Positions 18,080-25,972 of a DNA stretch of 64,000 nucleotides are shown one piece after another. Both the position numbers and the translations under genes were made by a program. Under the pieces are notes generated by a model that had not been told where the DNA came from, did not search any database, and saw nothing but the letters and a program-made list of their open reading frames with translations. The DNA is from Bradyrhizobium roseum (GTDB lineage: Bacteria; Pseudomonadota; Alphaproteobacteria; Rhizobiales; Xanthobacteraceae): positions 620,001 through 684,000 of the forward strand of contig NZ_CP129212.1 of assembly GCF_030413175.1 (NCBI RefSeq), in the 5' to 3' direction. Every line of letters begins with the position of its first letter. Within the stretch, counting starts at the first letter, position 1.

Positions 18080-19675
18080 TTATTTGTCCATCCAGACGTC
18101 TTCGTAGCGGTAACCGTTGTAGGAACTGTTCACCATGATGGTGACGCCCTTCACGTACGGATGCCAGCACGTCCCGGAGCGGCCGTGGAAGATGATCGGG
18201 CGCGCCACATCCTCCTGCAGCTTCTTGTCGATCTCCCACACCAGCTTCCTGCGCTTCTCCTTGTCGGTCTCGGCCGACTGCTGGTCGAACAGCTTTTCGA
18301 TCTCCCTGTTGCAGTAGTTGGTGTAGTTGCGCTCCGAGCCGCAGGAATAGTTCTCGTAGAACGACTGGTCGGGATCGTCGACGGCGTTGCCGGTAAGGTT
18401 GAGGCCGAGCGTGTAATCCTTGCGCGCGACTTTCGGGAACCATTGCGCGGTATCGACGACGTCGAGCTCGCCGTCGATGTAGATGCTCTTCAACTGGTCG
18501 ATCAGGATGACGGCGGGATCGCGGTAGATCGGGATGTTGCGGGTGGCGACCTTGACCGCGAGCCGCTTGTCCGGGCCGTAGCCGGCCTTCTGCATCAGCT
18601 TGCGCGCCTCGTCGCGGTTGGCGTTGATGTCGGGGCCGTAGCCGGGGATCGATTCCATCATCTCCTTCGGCATCGCCCACAGACCGCCCGGCGCCGGCAG
18701 CATGGTGCCGCCGATATCGGCCTGGCCCTCGAACATGATCTGGATGAACGCCTTGCGATCCAGCGACAGCGCCAGCGCGCGCCTGATATCGAGATTGTCG
18801 AACGGCGGCGAGGACGAGTTGACGATGATGTTGGTCGCCACGTTGATCGGCTCGACCACGCAAACGGCCTTCGGCGCCTGCGTCTTGACTTCCTTGAGCA
18901 GCGGGATCGACACTTCAGTGGGGAAGGTCATGTCGAACTTGTCGGAAACGAAGCCGAGGATCGCCGTCGAGCGGTTGGTGATGATGGTGAATTCGATGCC
19001 GTCGAGGTGCGGCAGGCCCTTCTTCCAGTAGTCGGTATTCTTGGTCAGCTTGATCGATTCATTGGCCTTGAACTCGACGAACTTGAACGGTCCGGTGCCG
19101 ACCGGCTTGGTGCGCATGTCGCCCGGAGAGACGTGACAGGGGTAAACCGGCGTATAGCCGGAGGCGAGCAGCGACAGCAATGCCGGCTGCGGTCGCTTCA
19201 GTTCGAACGACGCTTCGAAATCGCCGTTGACTGTCACGTCGCTGACCTGATCGTACCAGGACTTGCGCGGGTTCTGGCGAAACTTCTGCTGCGATTTGCC
19301 CATCAGCATGTCGAACGTGCATTTGACGTCGGCCGAGGTGAACGGCTTGCCATCGTGCCATTTGACGCCCTGCCGCAGCTTGAAGGTCAGCTTCTTGTTG
19401 TCGGCGCTCCACGCCCAGCTTTCGGCGAGGTCGGGGACGATCGATTCGACGCTGTTCTGCGGCACGTCCTGCTTGAATATGACGAGGTTATTGAAAACCG
19501 GCATGAAGGGAATGTTGACCGAGTAGGTCGCGCCCTCGTGGATCGAGGCGCTGCCCGGGCTGTCGCGGTGATACATCCTGAGAATGCCGCCCTGTTTCGG
19601 CTCGGCCGCCGAAGCAACGTCGTAAGCCGGCAGCAACAACAACGCTGCGGCGGCAAGCGCATGAACGCTCCGCAT
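18080..19675 (-). CDS. Dipeptide-type ABC transporter substrate-binding protein (SBP_bac_5)
   Basis: A 531-aa periplasmic binding protein. The ATG at 19675 follows GGAGGGGACC, and longer in-frame starts lack a signal peptide. The signal MRSVHALAAAALLLLPAYDV ends near ASAA, and the mature part starts PKQGGILRMYHRDSPGS. WAWSADNKKLTFKLRQGVKWHDG near residue 90 is the family signature. It is the first gene of the operon with DppB, DppC, DppD and DppF-like proteins. Family members bind peptides, nickel chelates, sugars or opine-like compounds. The adjacent acyl-CoA ligase and dehydrogenase suggest a non-peptide organic substrate (inferred). Confidence 0.9.
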   Translation of the reverse strand: MRSVHALAAAALLLLPAYDVASAAEPKQGGILRMYHRDSPGSASIHEGATYSVNIPFMPVFNNLVIFKQDVPQNSVESIVPDLAESWAWSADNKKLTFKLRQGVKWHDGKPFTSADVKCTFDMLMGKSQQKFRQNPRKSWYDQVSDVTVNGDFEASFELKRPQPALLSLLASGYTPVYPCHVSPGDMRTKPVGTGPFKFVEFKANESIKLTKNTDYWKKGLPHLDGIEFTIITNRSTAILGFVSDKFDMTFPTEVSIPLLKEVKTQAPKAVCVVEPINVATNIIVNSSSPPFDNLDIRRALALSLDRKAFIQIMFEGQADIGGTMLPAPGGLWAMPKEMMESIPGYGPDINANRDEARKLMQKAGYGPDKRLAVKVATRNIPIYRDPAVILIDQLKSIYIDGELDVVDTAQWFPKVARKDYTLGLNLTGNAVDDPDQSFYENYSCGSERNYTNYCNREIEKLFDQQSAETDKEKRRKLVWEIDKKLQEDVARPIIFHGRSGTCWHPYVKGVTIMVNSSYNGYRYEDVWMDK

Positions 19676-19696
19676 GGTCCCCTCCACAATTTTCGG

Positions 19697-19716
19697 TCTC
19701 AATTGGCCGATTGAGA
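19697..19716. promoter_or_regulatory. Inverted repeat just upstream of the importer operon
   Basis: TCTCAAT-TGGCCG-ATTGAGA has perfect 7-bp arms and lies 21-41 bp upstream of the binding-protein ATG, in the leader or core promoter. It could be an operator or a leader hairpin near the ribosome-binding site. The wider 19676-19911 space shows no gene. Confidence 0.4.
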
Positions 19717-19911
19717 TCAACGATAGCATGGCGCGGCGTCGGGGCAACCGGGCAAGCCGACGCAAGGATGGACAATTCGGACTAGGGAAAGTCCATGTCG
19801 CGGAACGTGCCGGCTGCTTTTCGATCATTTGCGCCAAATCACGCGAACACATCCCGCCACTCGCGCGATACCGCCCCATTGGAATGATGCACCGCACCAC
19901 ACGGGTGCGGC

Positions 19912-21462
19912 TCAAACGATCCGCGAGGTCTTGTTCCCCCAGTAGCGGTCGCGCAGCAGCCGCTTGTAGAGTTTTCCGGTCGGAAGCCGCGGCAACTCGG
20001 CCTCGAAATCGATCGAACGCGGCACTTTCTGGCGCGACAGCGACTGGCTGCAGAAGGCAATCAGCTCATCGGCCAGCTCCTGATCCGGCGAAACCCCCGG
20101 CATCGGCTGCACCACTGCCTTCACTTCCTCGCCGAGATCCGGATTGGGCACGCCGAACACGGCCGCATCCGCAATCTTGGGGTGGGTGATCAAGAGGTTC
20201 TCGCATTCCTGCGGATAGATGTTCACGCCACCCGAGATGATCATGAACGTCGCGCGATCGGTCAGGTAGAGAAAGCCGTCGTCGTCGACATAGCCGACGT
20301 CGCCGACCGTGCTCATGCTGCCGTCGGCCGAACGGGCCTCCTGCGTCTTGCCCGGATCGTTGAAATATTCGAACGGGGTCGCCGTCTTGAACCACACCGT
20401 GCCCGCCGTTCCCTTGGGGCAGGGCTGCATGTTTTCGTCAAGGATGTGCAGATCCCCGAGCAGCACCCGGCCGACGGTGCCGCGATGGGCCAGCCATTCC
20501 TCGCTGTTGCAGGCCGTAAAGCCGAGCCCTTCGGTGGCGCCGTAATATTCGTGCACGATCGGCCCCCACCATTTGATGATGTCGTCCTTGACCGCCGCAG
20601 GGCAGGGAGCGGCGGCGTGAACCGCGATCTCGAGCGACGACAGATCGTAGCGCGTCCGCACGTCTTCCGGCAGTTTCAGCATCCGCGAAAACATCGTTGG
20701 CACCAGCTGGGTGTGGGTGATGCCCCATTTCGGGATCAGCGCGAGATATTGCTCGGGATCGAACTTCTCCATGATGATGGCGGTGCCGCCCATCTTGATG
20801 GTGAGGTTCACGGCCGCCTGCGGCGCCGAATGATAGAGCGGCGCCGGCGACAGGTAGATCATGCCCTCGCGGTACTGCCAGATCTTCACCAGGAAATCGA
20901 ACAGCGGCAGTTGCTGGTCCGCCGGCTGCTCCGGCAGCGGGCGCAAAATCCCCTTTGGGCGGCCTGTGGTGCCGGAGGAATACAGCATCGCGGTGCCGAT
21001 ATATTCGTCGCCGATCGGCGTGTGCGGCAGGCCGGCGGTTACTTCCTGCAGGCCGACGATGCGGTCGCTCTCGCCTTCGCCATCGGCGACGACGCAGAGT
21101 TCGACTTTGGGGCACTCCTTGAGCGCCTCGCGCGCGATATCGAGCTTTTCTCTCGACGTGATCAGGATACGCGACTGGCTGTTGGTCAGGATGTAGGCGA
21201 GCTCGCCCGCGGTGAGGTAGGAGTTCACGCAGGTATAATAGAGGCCCGAGCGTTCGCCGGCGCCGCAGGCTTCGAGATAGCGGCTGTTGTTCTCCATGAA
21301 GATCGAATAGTGGTCGAGTCGCTTCAGGCCGCGGTTGCGGAACAGATGCGCGAGCCGGTTGCTGCGCGCCTCCAGTTCGCGATAGGTGACCGTTTCGCCC
21401 GTGCTTGCCATGATGAAGGCGGGTTGCAGCGGCCGAAGATGCGCATGCTTGCCGGTGTACAT
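19912..21462 (-). CDS. Acyl-CoA synthetase (AMP-forming)
   Basis: A 516-aa adenylate-forming ligase of the FadD13/long-chain-like group. The P-loop motif MLYSSGTTGRPKGIL is near residue 163. YYGATEGLGFTACN near 305 is the aromatic/acyl pocket motif, VGDVGYVDDDGFLYLTDR with ISGGVNIYP near 390 is the hinge, and LPTGKLYKRLL near 495 carries the catalytic Lys. AGGGAGA lies 11 nt before the ATG. It starts 16 bp after the iron-type dehydrogenase gene, so the two are cotranscribed, and it sits upstream of the dipeptide-type importer in the same orientation. A plausible job is to activate the acid produced or imported by its neighbours. Confidence 0.9.
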   Translation of the reverse strand: MYTGKHAHLRPLQPAFIMASTGETVTYRELEARSNRLAHLFRNRGLKRLDHYSIFMENNSRYLEACGAGERSGLYYTCVNSYLTAGELAYILTNSQSRILITSREKLDIAREALKECPKVELCVVADGEGESDRIVGLQEVTAGLPHTPIGDEYIGTAMLYSSGTTGRPKGILRPLPEQPADQQLPLFDFLVKIWQYREGMIYLSPAPLYHSAPQAAVNLTIKMGGTAIIMEKFDPEQYLALIPKWGITHTQLVPTMFSRMLKLPEDVRTRYDLSSLEIAVHAAAPCPAAVKDDIIKWWGPIVHEYYGATEGLGFTACNSEEWLAHRGTVGRVLLGDLHILDENMQPCPKGTAGTVWFKTATPFEYFNDPGKTQEARSADGSMSTVGDVGYVDDDGFLYLTDRATFMIISGGVNIYPQECENLLITHPKIADAAVFGVPNPDLGEEVKAVVQPMPGVSPDQELADELIAFCSQSLSRQKVPRSIDFEAELPRLPTGKLYKRLLRDRYWGNKTSRIV

Positions 21463-21478
21463 GTTGGCTTTGCTCTCC

Positions 21479-22633
21479 CTACGCGGTCATTTCAAGAATC
21501 TCGCGCACCTGCGCCGGTCCCTCGATCTTGCGCGGGTTGCGCGGCACCCAGGGCGTTGCCATCGCGGCCTGCGCGATGCGGTCGAAATGCTCCGGTGTGA
21601 CGTTCACTTCGCGCAGGCTGCGCGGCATGCCGAGGTTGCGGATGAAGCCGTCGAGCACGTCGCCGGCGTCCTCGTCGGGGTGGCCCATGGCGGCGGCGAC
21701 CAGCGCCTGCCGCGCGGCATTGGCCGGCTTGTTCCAGCGTATCACCGACGGCAGCATCACGCAGGAGGTGTGGCCGTGCGGCACGCCGAACACCGCGCCG
21801 AGCACGTAGCCGATGCCGTGGCTGGCGCCCATCGGTACGCCTGACGCCAGCGGGCCGGTCGAAAGCCAGGTCCCGATCTGGCAGTCCATCCGCGCGTCGA
21901 GATCGTTCGGATCGGCCTTCACCCGCGGCAGCGCCTGCGCCAGCATCGATAGCCCCTGCAGCGCCTGGGCGTCGCCATAAGGCTGCGCCTCGCGCGAACA
22001 GATGCCCTCGACACAATGATCCACGGCGCGGATGCCGGTCGAAAGCCACAGCCATTCCGGCGTATGCAGGCTGAGCCAGGGATCGAGAATGACCGCGCGC
22101 GGCATCAACAGCGGATGCCGCAGCGCTTCCTTGACCTCGGTTTTCTCGTTGGTGACGCCCGCGATTGCCGAAAACTCCCCGCCGGCGATCGTGGTCGGCA
22201 CGCTGATCTGCCGCACGGCAGGAGCCTTGAGCTGCGGCGCTGGTCCGCTACCGGCCTTGATGCGATCGATGTCGTCGGGATCGCGGATATCGTTGGCGAG
22301 GCAGAGCTGGACCGCCTTGGCGCCGTCGGTGATCGAGCCGCCGCCGATGGTCACGATCAGGTCGGACCCGGCGGCGCGGGCCTGTTCGGCCGCGGCAATC
22401 ACCGCCGCGCGCGGCGTATGCGGCGGCATGGCGTCGAAAGTGCCTACGCAGCGCGGTCCCAACGCGCGGCGAATCTTTTCGATCTCGTCGGTTTCGCGAT
22501 TGAGCGTCCCGCTGACCATCAGGAACGCGCGCTGCGCGCCCAGCCGATCCAATTGTTCCAAAATCGCCCCGGATGCCGGCCGTCCGAACACGACCTCATC
22601 CATCGCGCCGAATACGACCCGACCCTTGTGCAC
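21479..22633 (-). CDS. Iron-containing alcohol dehydrogenase / maleylacetate reductase family protein
   Basis: A 384-aa group III dehydrogenase. The best start is GTG at 22633 with GGGAGG 7 nt upstream; the longer frame has no homology. NAD(P) is bound by DLIVTIGGGSITDGAKA near residue 85. Metal ligands are expected in DHCVEGICS near 190 and in GASHGIGYVLG with VFGVPHGHT near 250-270. Maleylacetate reductases and NADPH-dependent alcohol dehydrogenases share this fold. The lack of other chlorocatechol genes makes a maleylacetate role unproven. It is cotranscribed with the acyl-CoA ligase 16 bp downstream, so it may supply or remove an aldehyde/oxo intermediate of the same pathway. Confidence 0.87.
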   Translation of the reverse strand: MHKGRVVFGAMDEVVFGRPASGAILEQLDRLGAQRAFLMVSGTLNRETDEIEKIRRALGPRCVGTFDAMPPHTPRAAVIAAAEQARAAGSDLIVTIGGGSITDGAKAVQLCLANDIRDPDDIDRIKAGSGPAPQLKAPAVRQISVPTTIAGGEFSAIAGVTNEKTEVKEALRHPLLMPRAVILDPWLSLHTPEWLWLSTGIRAVDHCVEGICSREAQPYGDAQALQGLSMLAQALPRVKADPNDLDARMDCQIGTWLSTGPLASGVPMGASHGIGYVLGAVFGVPHGHTSCVMLPSVIRWNKPANAARQALVAAAMGHPDEDAGDVLDGFIRNLGMPRSLREVNVTPEHFDRIAQAAMATPWVPRNPRKIEGPAQVREILEMTA

Positions 22634-22783
22634 GTCTGTCCTCCCTGGACCTCTGGCCCTTGTTGCAGGCCTTGACGCCAAGGTTAGCGGAGGATTTTCC
22701 CGGCGTCATGCCCCATGATAGGCGTGGAAGGCTGAGAGCGGCCGCTACTTCTGCGCGGGGCCAATCGAGTATGTGCGCCCGCG

Positions 22784-22815
22784 GAGAGATGGATTGCTTC
22801 GCTGCGCCCGCAATG
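22784..22815. repeat. Truncated CGTCATTGCGAG-family repeat arm
   Basis: GAGATGGATTGCTTCGCTG followed by CGCCCGCAATG matches one arm of the repeats at 8696 and 24371, but the partner arm and the terminal GACGG are missing. The arm runs straight into a transporter-gene remnant beginning at 22812. Confidence 0.6.
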
Positions 22816-22916
22816 TGCTCGGCGCGACACTGTTCGGCCTGATATTCACGCCGATCTTCTGTGTGCTCGTGCGGAACCTGGCGGGCGGCAGGGGAAAGAA
22901 GACGATGGCGGAGTGA
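22812..22916 (+). pseudogene. C-terminal remnant of an RND-family efflux transporter
   Basis: Reading from 22812, the frame gives NVLGATLFGLIFTPIFCVLV followed by RNLAGGRGKKTMAE and a stop. This is the pattern of the last membrane helix and cytoplasmic tail of AcrB/MexF-type RND pumps. No start and no upstream homology remain; the sequence before it is a truncated palindromic repeat. About 34 codons survive without a frameshift, so the loss was by deletion or recombination. A short match like this has some risk of chance, but helix, tail length and stop all fit. Confidence 0.6.
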
Positions 22917-22936
22917 GTGGGATCCGACGACAGCTC

Positions 22937-23064
22937 CGTCGCCATTCCGGGGCGCGCGGAGCGCGAACCCGGAATCCATCTCACGACACGTCATGTCGCC
23001 CGTTGGATTCCGGGTTCGCGCGTTGCGCGCCCTCAGGTGCGCAATTGCGCACCGGGGAATGACG
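22937..23064. repeat. Palindromic repeat, CGTCATTCCGGGG family
   Basis: CGTCGCCATTCCGGGGCGCG on the left and GCACCGGGGAATGACG on the right enclose inner arms CGAACCCGGAATCCA and TGGATTCCGGGTTCG. It is a relative of the copies at 3451 and 36765. It lies between the RND remnant and the next binding-protein gene. The remaining 23065-23163 holds only that gene's leader. Confidence 0.85.
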
Positions 23065-23163
23065 GTTCCCCATACTTTTGGCTGATCCGAAATGGATGGG
23101 CACCTGCGGGGTTATTGAATAGTGTCGTCAGGTTACTCCGATAAAAAATTCCGGGAGAAAAAA

Positions 23164-24357
23164 ATGAAGTCGGGATTGTTGGCCGCCGTTGCGGCGGGTG
23201 GTCTTTTGCTGGCCGCGCCGGCCTCGGCGCAGGGCGTCAAGATCGGCATTCTGAACGATCAGTCCGGGGTCTACGCCGATTACGGCGGCAAATGGTCGTT
23301 CGAGGCCGCCAAGATGGCGGTCGAGGATTTTGGCGGCGAGGTGCTCGGCCAGAAGATCGAGATCATCTCCGCCGATCACCAGAACAAGCCGGATCTCGGA
23401 AATGCCATTGCACGGCGCTGGTACGACGTCGAGAACGTCGACATGATCACGGAACTGACGACCTCGTCGGTGGCGCTCGCGATCCACGAGTTGTCGAAGG
23501 AGAAGAAAAAGATCGACATCGTCGTCGGCGCGGCGACATCGCGCCTGACCGGCGACGCCTGCCACCCCTACGGTTTCCACTGGGCCTACGATACCCACGC
23601 GCTGGCGTTCGGCACCGGCGGCTCGCTGGTGGAAGCCGGCGGCGACAGCTGGTTCTTCATGACCGCGGACTACGCCTTCGGCTATGCGCTGGAAAAAGAC
23701 ACCAGCGATTTCGTCAAGGCCAAGGGCGGCAAGGTGCTGGGTTCGGTCCGCATTCCCCTGAACTCTTCGGACTTCTCCTCCTTCCTGCTGCAGGCACAGA
23801 GCTCGAAAGCCAAGATCATCGGCCTCGCCAATGCCGGCCTCGACACCACCAACTCGATCAAGCAGGCAGCCGAGTTCGGCATCGTCAAGAGCGGCCAGAA
23901 GCTGGCCGGCTTGCTGCTGACGCTCGCTGAAGTGCATGGCCTCGGGCTCGACGCTGCCCAAGGCCTGGTGCTGACCGAAGGCTATTACTGGGACCGCGAC
24001 GCCAGGAGCCGCAATCTCGGCGAACGCTTCTTCAAGCGCACGGGCCGCATGCCGAACATGATCCAGGCCGGCACCTATTCGGCCACGCTGTCCTACCTCA
24101 AGGCGGTCAAGGCGGCCGGCACCAAGGACGCCGAGGCGGTGGCGAAGAAGCTGAAGGAGCTGCCGGTCGATGATGATTTTGCGCAGGGCGGCAAGGTGAT
24201 GGAGAACGGCCGCATGGTGCACGACCTCTATTTGTTCGAGGTGAAGAAGCCATCTGAATCGAAAAAGCCGTGGGATTACTACAAGCAGCTTGCCGTGGTG
24301 CCCGGCGCCAAGGCGTTCCCTGCTGCAAAGGACTCCGGCTGCCCGCTCACGAAGTAG
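23164..24357 (+). CDS. ABC transporter periplasmic substrate-binding protein, Liv-type
   Basis: A 397-aa type I periplasmic binding protein. The ATG follows CGGGAGAAAAAA. The signal peptide MKSGLLAAVAAGGLLLAAPA ends in SAQG, and the mature protein begins VKIGILNDQSGVYADYGG, then SFEAAKMAVEDFGG, typical of LivJ/LivK and aromatic-acid binding proteins. TTSSVALAIHELSKEKKKI near residue 100 is the hinge region. No permease adjoins it, so it is a second orphan binding protein in this window. It is convergent with the MAPEG gene, the two separated by a palindromic repeat. The ligand is unknown. Confidence 0.88.
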   Translation: MKSGLLAAVAAGGLLLAAPASAQGVKIGILNDQSGVYADYGGKWSFEAAKMAVEDFGGEVLGQKIEIISADHQNKPDLGNAIARRWYDVENVDMITELTTSSVALAIHELSKEKKKIDIVVGAATSRLTGDACHPYGFHWAYDTHALAFGTGGSLVEAGGDSWFFMTADYAFGYALEKDTSDFVKAKGGKVLGSVRIPLNSSDFSSFLLQAQSSKAKIIGLANAGLDTTNSIKQAAEFGIVKSGQKLAGLLLTLAEVHGLGLDAAQGLVLTEGYYWDRDARSRNLGERFFKRTGRMPNMIQAGTYSATLSYLKAVKAAGTKDAEAVAKKLKELPVDDDFAQGGKVMENGRMVHDLYLFEVKKPSESKKPWDYYKQLAVVPGAKAFPAAKDSGCPLTK

Positions 24358-24370
24358 GTCGCCCGGACTT

Positions 24371-24452
24371 CGTCATCGAGGAGCGTAGCGACAAAGCGAT
24401 CCATCTTTCTTGTGCCGCGAGATGGATTGCTTCGCTGCGCTCGCAAAGACGG
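24371..24452. repeat. Palindromic repeat between convergent genes
   Basis: CGTCATCGAGGAGCG / CGCTCGCAAAGACGG outer arms and GCGATCCATCT / AGATGGATTGC inner arms, diverged from the family seen at 8696. It starts 14 bp after the binding-protein stop and ends 13 bp before the MAPEG stop, so it probably serves as a bidirectional terminator. Confidence 0.8.
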
Positions 24453-24464
24453 CGGATCCTTCCG

Positions 24465-24860
24465 CTACCGCTGCACCAGCCGCCACACGATGACGCCGAT
24501 CGACCCAGCCCACAGAACGATGGTCGCCATTGCCTGGACATAAAAACCAGGGCCGCGCTTGGCCGCAGCCTTGGCGTAGCCGTGCACATAGAGAATGCGG
24601 CCAACGACCCAGACCATTCCGAGCGCCGCTGCGGTGCCGTCGCCGATATAGATGGCAAACAGCCAGAGCGAGGGCAGGAAGATCGGCAGCCATTCCAGCG
24701 TGTTCATCTGCGCGCGAAACACCCGCTCGAAATCCGCATTGCCGGAAATCGCCGGCGGCTTGACGCCAAACCTGGCGCGCGCTTGCGACACCAGGATTGA
24801 GGAATAAAAGTAGACCAGGATCGCCAGCAAGGTGGCGAGCGCGGTGAAATGATACATCAT
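24465..24860 (-). CDS. MAPEG family membrane protein
   Basis: A 131-aa integral membrane protein with four predicted helices, the length and layout of bacterial MAPEG (membrane-associated proteins in eicosanoid and glutathione metabolism). FRAQMNTLEWLPIFLPSLWL near residues 48-67 and GRILYVHGYAKA near 90 are the conserved family segments. The family includes membrane glutathione transferases, but bacterial roles are mostly undetermined. The first ATG at 24860 follows AGGGGA by 5 nt; a second ATG directly follows. The gene starts 20 bp after the AttH-like gene and may be the last gene of that operon. Confidence 0.85.
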   Translation of the reverse strand: MMYHFTALATLLAILVYFYSSILVSQARARFGVKPPAISGNADFERVFRAQMNTLEWLPIFLPSLWLFAIYIGDGTAAALGMVWVVGRILYVHGYAKAAAKRGPGFYVQAMATIVLWAGSIGVIVWRLVQR

Positions 24861-24880
24861 TGATTCCCCTGTTGTGCCGC

Positions 24881-25972
24881 TCAATAGCCCGTCATTTCCA
24901 GATAACCAACCCCGGCATGGCTGCCGGCAAAGCGGATCGGGCCTTCCCAGTAGGGAAAGCTCGTGCCCATCCAGCTTCGCGCGTTGAGCGGCGTGCACTC
25001 GATCGACAGGGCCATCTTCGCAATCGCGATGCGCCATGACGTCGGGATCTTTCGTCCCGCGAGCTCGGTGACGATGAGCGGCGTCATCACGATGTCTTCG
25101 GAGCCGAGCAACTCGGTCGAGCCATCAGGCTTGATCCATTTGCCCGACCCAAAATGCTTTCCGTCGGTCTGGCGCATCCGGTACAGCATCAATTTTTCGC
25201 CGGAATTGAAATGCAGCGACAGCCAGTCCCATCCGCTTTGATCCGAAGCCAGCGGCTGGCTGCTCCATTCGCGATCGAGCCAGGCCTGCCCGGTGACGTC
25301 GACCGGCTTGTCGTCGATGGTGAGCGTGCCGGTCGCCGTGTAATGCGGCTGGCTGTAATAATAGGAGGCCTGCTCGCGCAGCGATTTGCGGCTGTAGCCG
25401 GCCTCGCCCTGCAGCACCAGCGGACGCTGCGCGTCGAGGCGTAGCGCGTAACTGAAGTCGGCGCCCGAGGCTTTCAGCTCGCACGGCGCGATAAAATCCT
25501 TGTTGACAGCATCGAGCCCGCGCATCTCCCAGGCATCGATCCAGGCGTGAAATGGTTTGGCGTCGACGCCGGCCTGACCGACCCCGCCACGCGCGAACGC
25601 CTGGGCGAAGCGATGGGTATCGGCGCGGGTGACGGCGGCATGGCCCATCCAGATCTGCTGGTTGGCCCAGCCTTCTTGCGGTCCGCCCGCCGCGATCGCC
25701 TGGCGAAACAGCGTCCATTGCACGCCGTAGGCCGCGCCGTTGGCATCGATGAGATTGGCCGTCACATACCACCACTCGATGCGAAATTCCGGATGCGGGC
25801 CGTGATCGACGGGAAACGCAAATGCCCGGCCGGGCACAACCGCGGCAAATCCATCCGCGCTTTCGCCGAGCCCGGCAAAACCCTGCGCCAGCGCGTGGCC
25901 GCTGAGTCCCGCGAGCAGCGCGCCGCCGATGAAGCCGCGGCGGGTGATCGGGCCGCTACCGTTCATTGGCAA
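24881..25972 (-). CDS. AttH/CrtC-like lipocalin-domain protein, Tat signal
   Basis: A 363-aa exported protein. Twin arginines in ITRRGFIGGALLAGLSG, ending ALAQG, form a Tat-type signal peptide. The body matches the CrtC/AttH (carotenoid 1,2-hydratase-like) family: HPEFRIEWWYVTANL near residue 58, a WMGHAAVTR strand near 108, and SGWDWLSLHFNSGEKLMLYR near 245. Members encoded beside FtsX permeases and ABC ATPases are thought to be periplasmic partners of the transporter. Its start (25972 or 25966) overlaps the FtsX-like gene by 11-17 bp. No carotenoid genes are nearby, so carotenoid hydration is not supported. Confidence 0.85.
   Translation of the reverse strand: MPMNGSGPITRRGFIGGALLAGLSGHALAQGFAGLGESADGFAAVVPGRAFAFPVDHGPHPEFRIEWWYVTANLIDANGAAYGVQWTLFRQAIAAGGPQEGWANQQIWMGHAAVTRADTHRFAQAFARGGVGQAGVDAKPFHAWIDAWEMRGLDAVNKDFIAPCELKASGADFSYALRLDAQRPLVLQGEAGYSRKSLREQASYYYSQPHYTATGTLTIDDKPVDVTGQAWLDREWSSQPLASDQSGWDWLSLHFNSGEKLMLYRMRQTDGKHFGSGKWIKPDGSTELLGSEDIVMTPLIVTELAGRKIPTSWRIAIAKMALSIECTPLNARSWMGTSFPYWEGPIRFAGSHAGVGYLEMTGY

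Noticed and set aside
21479..22633. A chloroaromatic degradation (tfd/clc) operon based on the maleylacetate reductase-like gene
   Set aside because: No chlorocatechol dioxygenase, cycloisomerase or dienelactone hydrolase is present; the family also includes plain alcohol dehydrogenases.
24881..25972. Carotenoid 1,2-hydratase
   Set aside because: Only fold-level similarity; no carotenoid genes nearby, and the operon partners are ABC exporter components.
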